Below, one piece after another: positions 1 to 11,749 of a stretch of DNA of 64,000 bases. Source of the DNA: Psococerastis gibbosa (taxonomy: Eukaryota > Arthropoda > Insecta > Psocodea > Psocidae); contig OZ020487.1 in NCBI GenBank assembly GCA_963971405.1, positions 30,489,371 to 30,553,370 of the forward strand. Reading direction: 5' to 3'. Every line of letters begins with the position of its first letter. Positions within the stretch are counted from its first letter, which is position 1. The notes beneath the pieces were generated by a model. It was not told where the DNA came from. It saw nothing but the letters and a program-made list of their open reading frames with translations, and did no database searches. The position numbers and the translations under genes are program-made.

Positions 1-234
1 GCAATGCGTGGGGGCTCTTTCTCGGGCAGAAAATTCTTATCGTCACTGATACTGCAAAATGTCGCATGTGAAAAAAGCTTACTTTTCAGGAGCAAAAAAA
101 AAAAAAAAAAAAAACACTAACTTTTGTCTTACTTATTTATTATTTTTATATATTTATTGCTTCTTTCCTATTGGCTGTTGACAAGCGACCGTTTGCTACA
201 AGGTGCATTCATTTGTTTTTGGTCGCCATGGTGT

Positions 235-640
235 TAACCTCCCGTATAGCACACGCAGGGATAAGACGGGCGAATTTGAGGCGAAAGACAGGATCAAATA
301 TCCGTCGCCTGTGTTTAGCCTGTTTTTCGCCTGCTAGCAAATAACCAGTTCTGGTGAGCCGGTAATTTACCTCTAATTCGCCTCGAATTTCCTTCTAATC
401 CGATACCTAGTGAGACGACAATTTACCGATTATTCACCGGGGCATATGTCGGACAATTTACTTCTAAAATACGGGGAATTGTTGTCTTATTGCCGGATAG
501 TAATTGGCCCAATCTTCCCGCTTATTCCTTGATAATTTCCAGTGAATTGACTTCTTTTCCTCGGGTAAATATCAGCAAATGCTGCTCCTTTATTTCGCGA
601 CTACCTTACAGTCGCAAGGTAACGCAGTGGTCTTTTCAAA
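235..640 (-). repeat. Dispersed repeat rich in GGCGAA/GGCAAAT words, copy 1
   Basis: Read on the minus strand, this stretch shares words and order with 18890-19440, including GTGCTATACGGG and GATCCTGTCTT, and both are built from loose GAGGCAAATT-like repeats. The reading frame across it has no recognisable protein. It is followed by a run of about 19 G at 731-750. Confidence 0.35.
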
Positions 641-1377
641 CAGAAGATATAAGTTCGAATCATCCTTGGTACCTATTTTTTTACATTATGTGTGTTGTGC
701 AGCATAGCCGTCAGAAATCAGAAATTTATGTCGGGGGGGGGGGGGGGGGGTCCAGCAGACACCCTCCAAAATCAAGAAATTACGCTGGCCCGTGCTTGTA
801 TGGATTGCATAAGATATAGACCACAGTAGTATAAAAAAGTTCTTCCATGAAATTAAAAGTTTAACCAGGTGCGGCTCGAATTTTTAATTTTTTAAGATGA
901 GTCCTATCGAATCTATCATTAGTTTTTACGGTATAAATTTTTACATCGCCAAGTTTAATAGGTAAAATAGGTACATTTTTTATTAAATTAATAATTTATA
1001 CAGTACCGTATAAAATATAGTGTCATTCAAGGCCTTAGCCAAGGGGGGTTCAACCCCCCCCCCCCCCCCCGAAATGAAATGGCTTGATACTAGATAGAAT
1101 CGGATTTTGAGAGGAAAAATAAAAACCAATATGTAATACCCAATGAAATATCTAAACCCCCCCCCCCTCCCCGAAAAAAAAACTGGCTACTGCATTTGTG
1201 TCATTTAGTATTATATTGGCTTATTGAAGTTGGCTCATTGCATTGAACTATATAACCAGGTACGGTAAGTATAATTCCAGAAATAAATATATGTTTGAAC
1301 ACAACATCAAGTCACAATGTCTCCAGAGATTGTTTTGCAATCGCTTGGTCAAACGCAATGATCACATCAGATTAGTT

Positions 1378-1487
1378 GAAGAACCAGTAGAATCCGGGCT
1401 GATGGGCCGTGGTCGAATTGAAAGTGAACTTGGAAGTTCACTTTCAATTCGACCACGGCCCATCAGCCCGGATTCTACTGGTTCTTC
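1378..1487. repeat. Near-perfect hairpin: 54-bp arms, 2-base loop
   Basis: Positions 1378-1431 are the reverse complement of 1434-1487, with only GG (1432-1433) between. The 13-mer CACATCAGATTAG occurs as a direct repeat on both sides (about 1363-1375 and 1521-1534), as if the block between was inserted. The 96-codon reading frame through the hairpin is a product of the palindrome and not a credible protein. Confidence 0.85.
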
Positions 1488-1589
1488 ATTTGACTCCGGC
1501 CGTGAAAGCCTTTGCAGTTACACATCAGATTAGGTCAAATTTCGTGTAGGATTATCAAACTACTCTAAAAATATGGTCCTGATTGAACG

Positions 1590-1750
1590 CAGGGACGGAT
1601 CCAGCCCATTTGGCGGGGGTAGGGCGTATTTGTGGTTCAAAATAGAACAGAAAAAACTGTAGGCCTAGTATCGACTAAATTGACATGTAAATAAACTTAA
1701 AATAGATTTACTAACATTTTTGAGCAGCTGCCCCCCTGTATCCGTTTTTG
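1590..1750. mobile_element. hAT-type MITE, 161 bp
   Basis: It starts CAGGGACGGATCC and ends ATCCGTTTTTG. It is flanked by the 8-bp direct repeats ATTGAACG (1582-1589) and ATTGAACA (1751-1758), the length typical of hAT insertions. The same family occurs at 28561-28725. It has no coding capacity. Confidence 0.7.
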
Positions 1751-1759
1751 ATTGAACAT

Positions 1760-4270
1760 ATAATGTAAGTATTAGCTTAGTATCAATATATCACTAGCTA
1801 ATTTCATTGCAAAAGAATGCCTATTATGCCGGATGCATAACTTAACTTCCTGAGGAGTAATAAATTTATAATTCGAATACTGTGAAATTATGGTTATGCA
1901 AACAATGAAAATGTGAGAGTCGGCTCTAACGACGAGGAGTGTGCGCATTGCGATCTCGCAGCTTCGCGCCTTTTTTAAATTTTACTCAAGTAAATTTAAT
2001 TTTAACTCGATTTGATTTTATCCCTTCAACATTATAATTTAAATATTTGACATTGTGAAACAATAAAAGAATACTACGTAACTTTAGATAATGAAATAAA
2101 TTAGAAAAACTGCATAAGAAAAATTATTACGGTATTGGATTCCTAATAATATTCCATGTTTCGATTTGTAACTTGGACATACCACATGGTACATATCTAC
2201 CGATTCAGCTATGGCCTAAGCGTTGTTTGTCCAAATGAATAAATTCTGTGCCTTTTGGGTATAAAGCGCGTGCAACTTGTTTATTTAAAGCTTTTCGACG
2301 TTTACTTAGGCCTAGTACAGTAGGTTGTATGAACCGATATGTTATCATTTTGCATATACAAGTTTTTGTACGTGTCTGGGTTTGGTCGATAGCAGTCAAA
2401 GGCTGGTCTAAATTTGAATAGGATACCATAGTTAGTCAATTTGGCAGAAAACTAGACTATGACAAGAAACATTTTCCGCCTAGCCTCTTCCACCCATGAC
2501 CTAACCTGTTCCACCTAGCCTTAATGGGTTCCAGGTACCTTAACATCATTGTTAGGGAAAACGTGGCTGCCGGACATGTTGCTGACCACAACAACCCAAA
2601 TAGAGCAGTTGTCAAGTGAGAGTAGTGAGACGAACCTCCACCAGTCTTTAGCCTCAACCGCATTGGGTTGTTTTTGGTGAATTTACAGTGCTACACCAAA
2701 ATTCAATGAAGTATATGTATATGCAAGTTTTGGCTAGCGTAATTTAGTCATATATTATGAAGATCATAGTGTACTGTACTTTTAGAATAATAGTCCAATA
2801 TTCGATTCAATACGTATGGGTCTAATAAGAAGAATTATTTATTGGACCTATACCTATAATAACAATATTCCAAAAATTCAGATTCAAATCGTACAGTGTC
2901 TAAAAAAAAAATCCAAATATTTGTTCGATGGAATAAATATTAGTGTGTAGACTGTAGGTATACAGTACACTGTATACTCGCATGAGCCAGCCTTAATGTG
3001 ATACTCTGAGGTGGGTCCTCCCCAATTCCCGATCCCATGCCGCGAAACATGCCGGGGGGTTGCTTGGGTTGCCTTTGTCATGAATAGGTTTGGAATTTCT
3101 TTGTTGTAATACGAACGAACGTCCATAGTCCATCGGCTCCATCCCCCTAATAACTCGTAACAAGTAAGTCCAATTCCAATACTCAACTACTCAAGACTGA
3201 GTCAAGAGTCAAGTTTCTAAAATTTTAATTCTCAATTTCCCATGCGGCTTTCCTTCGCAAATCGCACTAATCGCAGTTTATTTTTTTAATTTTGAATAAG
3301 CCTGACGTCTGTGAGTGTGTGCACTTTGATCATTCATTCTTTCAGTCACTTAGCGCCGTAGGTAAAACTACTACGGTACGCTGTGAATAACATTGGATGG
3401 TTGCTTTTGAATGGCTGTGGTAAGTAATTGAACAATTATTTTCTATTAGGCTATAAATATCCTGTTCTAGACTAATTAATACGTCATATACTACATTAAT
3501 TCCGTAATGACACTCCCACAGACGTACAGGAATAACTGTTTTCTTTTAATTGTCTTCTTTAGGCCACCCACCGCAGGCTACATGATTATTAATTCAGTGA
3601 CGAAACTACAATAGCCAATGGGCGAATCTGGCCTGGCCAATTAGGCCAATATATCAATATAATACCTATGTACTAAAATAGGTGTGTAACAGTTTAACTT
3701 CTACTCTTTTGACAGTATGAGTTTTATGCCAAATGTCAGTATTAAAATACCTTTTTTTTAATAGACACTAAGAGTTTTTATGGAAGGTTCACTGGTGACT
3801 GGTTCCCATGGGGAAAATGTTTGAAACAATTATCTTTGGGTTAAATGATATTATTTTTATGAATAAGTATTATTCCTTTGTAAGCTTACAAAATTAATAC
3901 TTTATTGCTGTTAAAATCTTTAAAACCCCACTATTTTGCTCTTATATTTTCAAATTTCCCCCCTGGGGGAGATCCTCGGGCCCCCTCTTCGGATTAAATG
4001 CGATATTATTTATATACAATCTAAACCGTCGTGATGATGCCAATACGATTTAGTCCGCAAAATAATATAAGCCTGTGTTCGCACCGAAGCTAAATCGGCC
4101 AATAAATTGACGTTTGTTGTGCCCATGTTATCATAATGTACTCTTATGCGAGTAACACCATAACCTCTAAAGAATACACTAGGCCTAGACACAATTGAAT
4201 TCTGAAAAAAAATGTACACTAGTCAGGATTGCAATCGCCACAGCTACCCCCGAAAAAATCCTGTCAGAAG
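1760..4270. other. No gene seen; AT-rich unassigned sequence
   Basis: Short reading frames here show no family features. Around 3900-3990 and 4540-4740 lie fragments of the family with CCCCCGGGGGAGACCCCCGG words. I see no splice-framed exons, RNA genes or complete transposons. Confidence 0.4.
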
Positions 4271-4279
4271 GTGCTACAC

Positions 4280-4866
4280 CAGTCGCGGATTAAGGGAGGG
4301 GGTGGTGGGGGCGGTCTCCCCCCCCCCAAAGCACCCAAAGCTATCGCATAAACTCTATCGCATAGAGTGATTGCGTGAGAGAATGAGTAGAAATAGATGT
4401 GAGAATGAGAAGATTGCTAACTGTTTATTACCTTATTATTTTTAAGAAGTTAATTGTAAGAATATTCTCTGCAAAAACTGTAAGATTTATAATAAGCTTT
4501 CCTTTGGAAGATCTATAGCCTACTGTACTGCTCTTGAAATGCGTAAAACCCCACTATTTTGCCCTTACATTGTAAAATTTTCCTCCCCCCCCCCCCGTTT
4601 CTAGAAATATACGAATAAGCATTTTAAAAGCGTTGCTTTGTAAGATTTTGAACATCAAAAATTTTGCTGTAAAAGTGCTTTCATAAAAGCCCACTATTTT
4701 GCACTTATATTGTCAAATTTTCCCCCGGGGGAGACCCCCGGACTCCCCATTGGTGCCAATCTGCATCAGGCGCCTTGGCAGTTCATGCAATGTTAGCGGC
4801 AATGTGGGCACTTGCTTTTCAAATAAGATCCGCCCCTCCCAAAACTTTTTGTTTAATCCGCCACTG
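4280..4866. mobile_element. hAT-type MITE with perfect 8-bp target duplication
   Basis: It begins CAGTCGCGGATTAAG and ends TTAATCCGCCACTG, which form inverted ends. The flanking 8-mers are identical: TGCTACAC at 4272-4279 and at 4867-4874. The interior has two poly-C/G patches and CCCCCGGGGGAGACCC words. A second hAT-like end (CAGTGGCGGCG) begins at 4874, directly against the right target copy. Confidence 0.75.
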
Positions 4867-4873
4867 TGCTACA

Positions 4874-5335
4874 CAGTGGCGGCGCTAGAAATTTTACGGC
4901 GGAGGGCCATGGGGGGCATGACTTCTATCTGGGGGGCCAATGGAAAAACTAAACATTTTTCAATGGGAGTATAGCATTGGCGTAAATTCCCAAAATTTCT
5001 GAGGGGGGGGGGGTTTAAGACCCGAAGACTTAGATTTATTACTCATTCACTTCTGAAGTCTGCCTAGCAAATTATATGACCCTATAGTAATTGGAGAAGG
5101 GGCACGGGGGTGTACCCAGGAGAAAAAAAAATTGATAAATAGACCCAAATTAGTGAGGTTTTACGCATATTATTATACCCTGGAAAATGGGGGGCTCGGG
5201 GGTTTCCCCCGGAGAAAAAAACTGATAAATGGGGCCAAAGTAGTGAGGTTTTGCGCGTGTTATACTCTGGGAAAGGGGGGGGGGCTGGGTCCGGAGAAAA
5301 AATTGAGAAATAAATAAATTAGTGAGGTTTTCAAT
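4874..5335. repeat. G-tract repeat with about three tandem ~85-bp units
   Basis: After a hAT-like end, the sequence repeats a unit containing GAGAAAAAAATTGATAAAT, a stretch ending TTAGTGAGGTTTT, and a GGGGG-rich block. The unit starts near 5110, 5205 and 5290. The same unit is seen once at about 25440-25540 inside a hAT MITE, so this array is probably an expanded MITE interior. Confidence 0.5.
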
Positions 5336-5339
5336 AAAT

Positions 5340-5553
5340 AAATAAATATTGACTTTTTTAGTTCTATTACTAAGCCAACCTAGCGGAGTTAGGGCTATAA
5401 AGCCCTCACTTACACTCATGACTCAACTAGGAAGGCCCGGGGCCACCTGCTTTACATGCCCTTCGTAGCATGGCCAGAAAATGTAGCAAGTGTGAGACTC
5501 TAACCAACAACCTTTCAAGTGAAAGTTGGAGTCTGTACCACTGTACTCTTATG
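5340..5553 (-). repeat. tRNA-derived SINE, copy 1
   Basis: On the minus strand it starts with an A-box-like AGTACAGTGGTACAGACTCC. Then come CAACTTTCACTTGAAAGGTT and a B-box-like GGTTAGAGTCTC, followed by a body containing CACTTGCTACATTTTCTGGC and CTTCCTAGTTGAGT, and an AT-rich tail. The copy at 48565-48830 has the same order, with a better B box (GATTCGAGTCC). Boxes at tRNA-like spacing plus an unrelated body define a SINE. Confidence 0.65.
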
Positions 5554-5979
5554 TCCTGACAATACGGACTTTGCAAGCAGACAGCAGTACCTACAGTTGA
5601 GATTTTACCGACGAATAAACCTGCCACTCATGGGGGTCCGGGGGAGAAAAAGTTTGAAAAAATAGGTCTGAAGTATTGGGGTATTAAGCATTTTGAGAAA
5701 GTAATTAGTGAATATGTTGTTTTTTTTCATGATGTCTTTCATGTGAAATAAGCATACCAATAATTAATTTCCCTTAATTTCCCTTTCATTATTGTGGTTA
5801 CTATGCCTTTCGCTTCCATAACGTCTTTGCCTACAGAAATTCAGGGGGGTTCTACGGGTGACCCTTGGGGGGGGGGGGGGGGCTTGGCCCTACTTACGCA
5901 AATGGGGAGCTGGCATACAGTAACGTAAGTAAGTAACTTGTTACCAGTTGTGTCGGACGTTTTTTAATTACAATAATTT

Positions 5980-6752
5980 TTCAATTCAACAAAATGTCAA
6001 ATATCTCAATAGTGGGGGGGGGGGGGGGAAGGCAACAGCTGTTACTATTAAAAATTTATGTTGCGGAATTAAGTGCCATTTTTTATATATAATATACTTA
6101 TTAATCATGTTTCACTTCCACGAAGTCGCTGAAGAAACTCTCATGAATTGTCTATCGTTTTTTTTTTAAATAATAATGTTTTGCACAAAACCAAATACTT
6201 TTTTGGGAAGTCAACTAGGATGGTTTTGTTACTCAATTTGACAACTTAAACCATACCTAGAGGTTGATATCATCATCAGAAAGGTTTCACAGAAAAATTA
6301 TTTTGTAGTCATTTTTCATGAAAATTAAGTTAATTTTATTTTTTTAACCCCCAGAAGTAAACTATCAAGGGAAAAGCGACCCCCCGTATTTTGTTAACAT
6401 TAATAACGACTACAATATAATATGTGAATTTAAAAGAAATAGTTGGAGCCGTTTTTGAGATATTTTTTTTATACGTTTTTTTTGGAGTTTTTTGAGAATA
6501 ACCCCCCCCCCCCCCCAAATTGAGTTAGCTCAAAAAGAGTATCTCGAGGTATGATTTTTGTGAACCAACATGCCAAATATCAGCAAAATCCACTGCGTGG
6601 CTTGCCCGAAAATCGATGACAGACAGACATTTTGTAAAAACCACTTTTTTGGGTTCCTGGGCCCTCAAAACGTGTAAATCCGCTGAAATCTTGGAGGCAA
6701 AAATTTTATCACAAAGCTTTCCTTATGCTGTGTATAAATTGGAAAGCAATAA
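5980..6752 (-). repeat. Dispersed non-autonomous element, CAATTTATACG family
   Basis: The right edge carries TAAATTGGAAAGCAATA, and inside are ACAGACAGACATTTTG and CCTCAAAACGTGTAAATCC. These words recur at 8240-8496, 17580-17917 and, on the other strand, at 44214-45022, where both ends of the family can be seen. It contains poly-G at 6013-6027 and poly-C at 6500-6516. The left boundary is uncertain. Confidence 0.5.
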
Positions 6753-7119
6753 ATTATCACGCTCAAGCTTGCGCTTGTCGAGCGATCCCAGAGCAGTGTG
6801 CAAAATGAGACGACTAGGTCACTGCTGAGCGTGTCAGAACTTGAAAAAAAATTCAAGGTGATTAAAAAAAAACAATTTTTTACTTTTTAAAATTTAGAAA
6901 ACAGGCGTACAGTTGACTATTTAATTTTTTTGCCTTATTGAAGTTGAATAGCCTATAATGTTTCATCACATTAAAAAAGTGAAGGTGTGAAGGAGTAGTG
7001 AATAAGAAAATCAAAGGCATGGGGTCCTAAACCCCCCCCCCCCCAGATATTTTGAGAATTTACGCAAATGGTCACGACTCCAAATCTTTGGTAAGCCTGA
7101 TTTGGAGAAATATGTTTCT

Positions 7120-7230
7120 GCCTTTCAGAAGTAAACTATCAAGGGGCAAGCGACCCACCGTATTTTGTTAACTTTAATAATGAAAACAATATATGTGCAT
7201 TTAAAAGAAATCGTTGGAGCCGTTTTTCAG
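7120..7230 (-). repeat. Fragment of the CAATTTATACG family
   Basis: AGAAGTAAACTATCAAGGG followed by GCGACCCACCGTATTTTG matches the interior of the copy at about 6353-6400. No ends are present. Confidence 0.45.
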
Positions 7231-8239
7231 AAAAAAAATTAGCGTGCGTGTACACACGTACATAAGAAGTGAAACTTCCTTATGACACCATTTTTCGAAA
7301 AATGATCTACTACAATATATTTACAACTTTACAGAAATTGGTTAAGTAAAGTCAAATTAGATCTATTTTAAGCAAAAGGATTTTATTATTATAAACATGT
7401 ATACAAACAATTCAATTATTTTACCTTATTGTTGCTAAGATTATAATTTATTGGTTGTCTGAAAGTCAGTTGTAAAGTCAGTTTATAGGCGATAGTTTAA
7501 CGTGACAACGCCTAAATTACTAAATTTCACTTATACATAATATGGCTGGACAGAGAAAGAAATGTGGAAAAACCCTTAAGTAGTTTGAATTTTTTAAATA
7601 GATAATGACGCGGCCGAAAGTGGCCTATTTTTGTAGAAAATCGTGCGCACCCCCTGACGTTTCACACCCACAAAGCCAAACCCCTTGCTTGATCACCCGC
7701 AGACCCTGTTTTTTTCTCTACGCTACCTACGTTATGTAGACGTAATAAAAAATAAAAAATACTTCATAATTTTCCCCACCACAGCATCAACACACAAAAC
7801 ACTCTTGTGTTCCAAATTTTGAACCCCAATGCCAACTATGAACTTTTTCTTATTAAATTATTTTTACTTGACTGGACGTCACCTTGACATCGTTGATTTG
7901 TCGTAAGTGCTGATAACCATTATCGTAGATAATAAAACGGGCTTTCAGTCAAATTTTAATTCATTCCTCTGCGACCAATATTAACTGAGATATGAAGTAT
8001 ATAAGTTTTCAATCGGTCGCCATCTTGTAACTAAATAGTGGATCTAGCTGGTTAATAAACTCGATCAAGACATTTGTATGATCAATTTTTGTGACAAGTT
8101 TCATCAAAATCAGATAATATTTACGGAAGTTAGTGTTTCCTAAAATCGATATACATACATAATTATATACAGTATATATAATTAGGCTCAGGGGGTAATG
8201 AAATGAAAAGTTGTGAATAAATTTTCTGAAAGTCAAACA
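7231..8239. other. No gene seen
   Basis: AT-rich sequence with a few short open frames and no protein family signal, no clear terminal repeats and no RNA gene. Confidence 0.35.
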
Positions 8240-8496
8240 TTGGTCACCATCTCAATAGGCTAGTTTGATTTTTGTGAACCAACATGCCGAATTCATCAAA
8301 ATCGACCAAGTAGTTTGAGTGGAAAGCGATGTCCCATGAACAGACAGAGTGACAGGGTGACAGACAGACATTTTTTAAAATCCACTTTTTTGGGTTCCTG
8401 TGACCTCAAAACGTGTAAATCCGTTGAAACCTCGGAGTCGAAAATTTTGACCATCAGCACAAAGCTTTTCTTATACTGCGTATAAATTATAAAGCA
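8240..8496 (-). repeat. Fragment of the CAATTTATACG family
   Basis: It contains TTTGTGAACCAACATGCC, GACAGACAGACATTTTT and CCTCAAAACGTGTAAATCC in the same order as 6540-6700. It ends in TATAAATTATAAAGCAATA, a diverged form of the family end. Confidence 0.5.
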
Positions 8497-9334
8497 ATAA
8501 TAGGATAGCCATAGCGAATTCATTTGGAGGAGATATACATGTAGGTTGAAACTGTAGACCCGGCAACGCTGCGCCGGTCGCCTGTCCCAACTATGTAAGG
8601 CACACATTAACATTTGGACACACACATTGCCCAAGCCCAACTTGACTTGACAACACTGTTGTATAAGGAGGGTGTCTTTCGCACTGGCATTGCAAATTTG
8701 CAATGCAATAATTAGGGTGACCATCTATACTGTTTTTGGCAGGACCGTACTGTTTCTTGGTGTCTCTGTACTGATACTGTTTTGATTTGCCAAAAACACC
8801 AAAAATATTTTGTCTGGAAAAAAATATGCAGCTTAAAACTGTTCTTTAAATTGAACTAAGATATTACGTTTAGGGGAGACTGGGGCACTTTCGGCAGCGG
8901 GGCAGTTTCAGCAGATGCTGTATTTTAAAAACAATGGTGAATTTGGCGGCTAAAACAAGTTGAATAGTCTGCTGCCACGTTTTAAAATGGCCACATTGTG
9001 TTTTCTTTCCAAATAAACAAGGTAAGTAAGAATTACAAAATATTTTATATTTGAGACAGTGAAATCCTTATTTTTGTCTGGATGCGATTTGGTGACGTGG
9101 CCCTAGTTACTGGAATTAAAAAGTAGCAGTTATTTCCTGCTTTTAAGGAGTTATTTCCGCACCTTTTTAGCATTGTTCTAGTTAACCTATTCTTAATGCC
9201 ATACCGGCAATTCATATCCAAGAAGATGAGGCAATCGGGGCAGATTCGGCACGCAGTATGACGCCCGCCGAAACTGCCCCATGATTAAATTTTGTGATCG
9301 GTATTTTCTTACTACTAAATAATTCCTGTTTCAG

Positions 9335-11749
9335 ATGGTACGCTGTTACAAGAAAAAAACAGGAAGGGCGGAAAAGGATGAGGGGGCGATTTTGAGGGGG
9401 GTGAAGGATATTATACGTGGGGAAAAAAGATCTATTGCAGCCCGCAACTGTGGAATTCCGAGGCAAACTCTCAATTCAAGAATTGATACCTTACTTAAGA
9501 AGTATACAATGTTAGAACTAAAAAGGAAATTTGAGGATTCGGGAAATGAGAGTGATGACGATGAAATGGGTGTGAAACCCAAGAAGGCCAGAGAATTTTC
9601 GTCAAAATATTCAGTTGGTCAGATTTTTAACTCCGAGCATGAGAAAAAAATCGAAGAATATCTAATCGGTTGTGACAGGCTTAACTCTGGACTAACCTAT
9701 AAGCAAATAAGAGAATTGGCCTATGACTATGGCGTCGCATTGAAAATTTCATTGCCAGTGTCATGGCAATCAAACAAAATAGCTGGGATAGATTGGATGA
9801 TCGCTTTCATGAAAAGGCATCCGAAACTAAGTCTCCGGAAGCCTGAGCAATGCAGTGTAGCAAGAGCAGCAGCCTTTAATAAAACTGCAGTCAAGGGTTT
9901 CTTTGATAATTACCTTTTCCTAATGGAAAAATACAAGTTTACTGCAAAGGACATATATAATTTGGATGAAACCGGAATCCAGACTGTCTTGAAGACTGTC
10001 AAAGTTGTGTCAGCTTCAGGGAAAAAGCAGGTCGCTACAGCTTCATCTGCAGAGAAAGGACAGACTGTGACCGTGGTCGGAATAATAAGTGCTGCCGGTT
10101 CAGCAATGCCGCCGGTATTTTTGTACCCCAGGGTACGTGACTTGAATGACTACATTGTTGACGGCGTACCCGGGTCAGTTTCTTTAGGGAGCCCTAAAGG
10201 GTGGATCACGAAGGAAACCTTCATCAATGTTTTATGGCATTTCAAAGAACAATCCAGATGTTCAAAAGACCACCCAATTTTATTAATAGTGGACAACCAT
10301 GAGACCCACATTTCTTTGGCAAGCATTACTTATTGTCGCGATAATGGCATTCACATGCTGACCCTTCCGCCGCACACCTCCCATCGCCTTCAACCCTTGG
10401 ACGTCAGTGTTTATTTCCCTTTCAAAACCTACTGTGCCCAGGCCTTCCAACGCTGGATGTCAAATAACCCCGGCAAGACTATCCGTATGAAAGACATAGC
10501 AAAATTAACCAAAGACAGCTTCTATAAAGGCTTTTCGAGTTCAAACATTATGAGCGGCTTTAAGAAAACCGGACTATGGCCAATAAACGTTGAAGCATTT
10601 ACTGACGATGATTTCGCACCATCTACGATTTGGCATCAACCACCAAGAGAACCGAGTGGATCCGAGACACCATGTTGCAGTAAAACCTTGTCAGAACAAG
10701 AGGAACCACAAGTGGAAGGAGGTGCGTTATCTCCATAGAATAGTTGAGGATCTCATTTGTTAGCAGATGGTTTCGTCTATGTAGGTACCTAATTTGACCC
10801 ACATTTATATACAATTTCCTTTATTTCAGCTTCGACGGCGAAGGAAGTACCTCCAAGAGAACCGAGTGGATCCGAGACACCATGTTGCAGTAAAACCTTA
10901 ACAGAACAAGAGGAACCACAAGTGGAAGAAGGTGCGTTATCTCCATAGAATAGTTGAGGCTCTCATTTGTTAGCAGATGGTTTCGTCTATGTAGGTACCT
11001 AATTTGACCAACATTTATATACAATTTCCTTTATTTCAGCTTCGACACCGAAGGAAAGACCATCAAGGGTACCAATTCTTACGCCAGAGGACGTACGCCC
11101 CCGGCCGCAAGTACAACTGTCCCAACAAAATGGTCCTAAGAGAAGAAAGGTCGGAAAATCGACTATATACACCCTCACGCCAGAAAAAAGTCTTTTGGAA
11201 CTGAAGGAAAAACAAGCCGAAGAAAAAGCGAAGAAAGCATTGGAAAGAGCAAATAAAGCAGAAGAACGTAAGAAGGAAAGAGAACAGAAGAAGAAAGAAA
11301 AAGAACAAAAGAAGAAAGAAAAAGACGAAGGGAGACGAAACATGAAAAGCACTAGAGATGCAGCCAAAGTCAGGTGCAAGAAGCAACTTTTCACAAACTC
11401 AGACTCCAGCGACAGTGACGTGGAAATGGGCATTTTACCGAGTTCGTCTGGAGGAGAGTGGAATGAAGAAGATCCAGAACAAGAAAAAGCAGACCTACCA
11501 GCTATCGAAAATCGCGTAGAGGAGTACGTCGCGGTCAACTATGACGGGACCGTCTTCCCAGGGCAGGTCGTTGCCATTACGGAAAATGGGATTACCGTAA
11601 AGGCAATGAAAAGATGTGGTCGGCTATGGAAATGGCCTGAGAAGGATGACATCTTAAATTATGACTATGTAGATGTAGTAGGGCATCTAAAAACTCCTAC
11701 AAAATTTAGCAAAAGTAGGGAGATATATTTCATACCTGAAATTGATTAA
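9335..11749 (+). CDS. Tigger/pogo-family DDE transposase, spliced, 732 aa
   Basis: Enzyme of the surrounding transposon, expected to bind its ends and cut and rejoin DNA in the nucleus. My model has exons 9335-10721, 10830-10931 and 11040-11749; both 108-bp introns begin GTGCGT and end TTTCAG in phase 1, and all joins stay in frame. The ATG follows a CAG acceptor; a GTAAGT at 9022 suggests a noncoding first exon. Residues 10-55 resemble a psq helix-turn-helix and 94-171 a CENP-B-type one. The catalytic aspartates lie in NLDETG (~210), VDNHETH (~320) and LQPLDV (35 residues later). Exon 3 adds a Lys/Glu-rich coiled coil, then a small domain (VNYDGTVFPG.. to ..WKWPEKDD) resembling a tudor/SH3-like barrel. 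Unspliced message would stop at 467 residues. The family is certain; exons 2-3 are inferred. Confidence 0.88.
10643..11048 (+). repeat. 210-bp tandem duplication of exon plus intron in the Tigger transposase
   Basis: CCAAGAGAACCGAGTGGATC recurs exactly 210 bp apart (10643 and 10853), and the intron acceptors are also 210 bp apart (10829 and 11039). Each unit holds the same exon 3' part, the GTGCGT donor, the intron and the TTTCAG acceptor, with only a handful of mismatches. The result is a 34-codon exon that keeps the frame. Confidence 0.9.

Noticed and set aside
1243-1533. 96-codon frame across the 1378-1487 palindrome
   Set aside because: A palindrome forces a mirrored frame; there is no domain and no start context.
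10999-11538. Long minus-strand frames rich in Phe and Ser
   Set aside because: They are antisense shadows of the Lys/Glu-rich coiled-coil coding region of the Tigger transposase.
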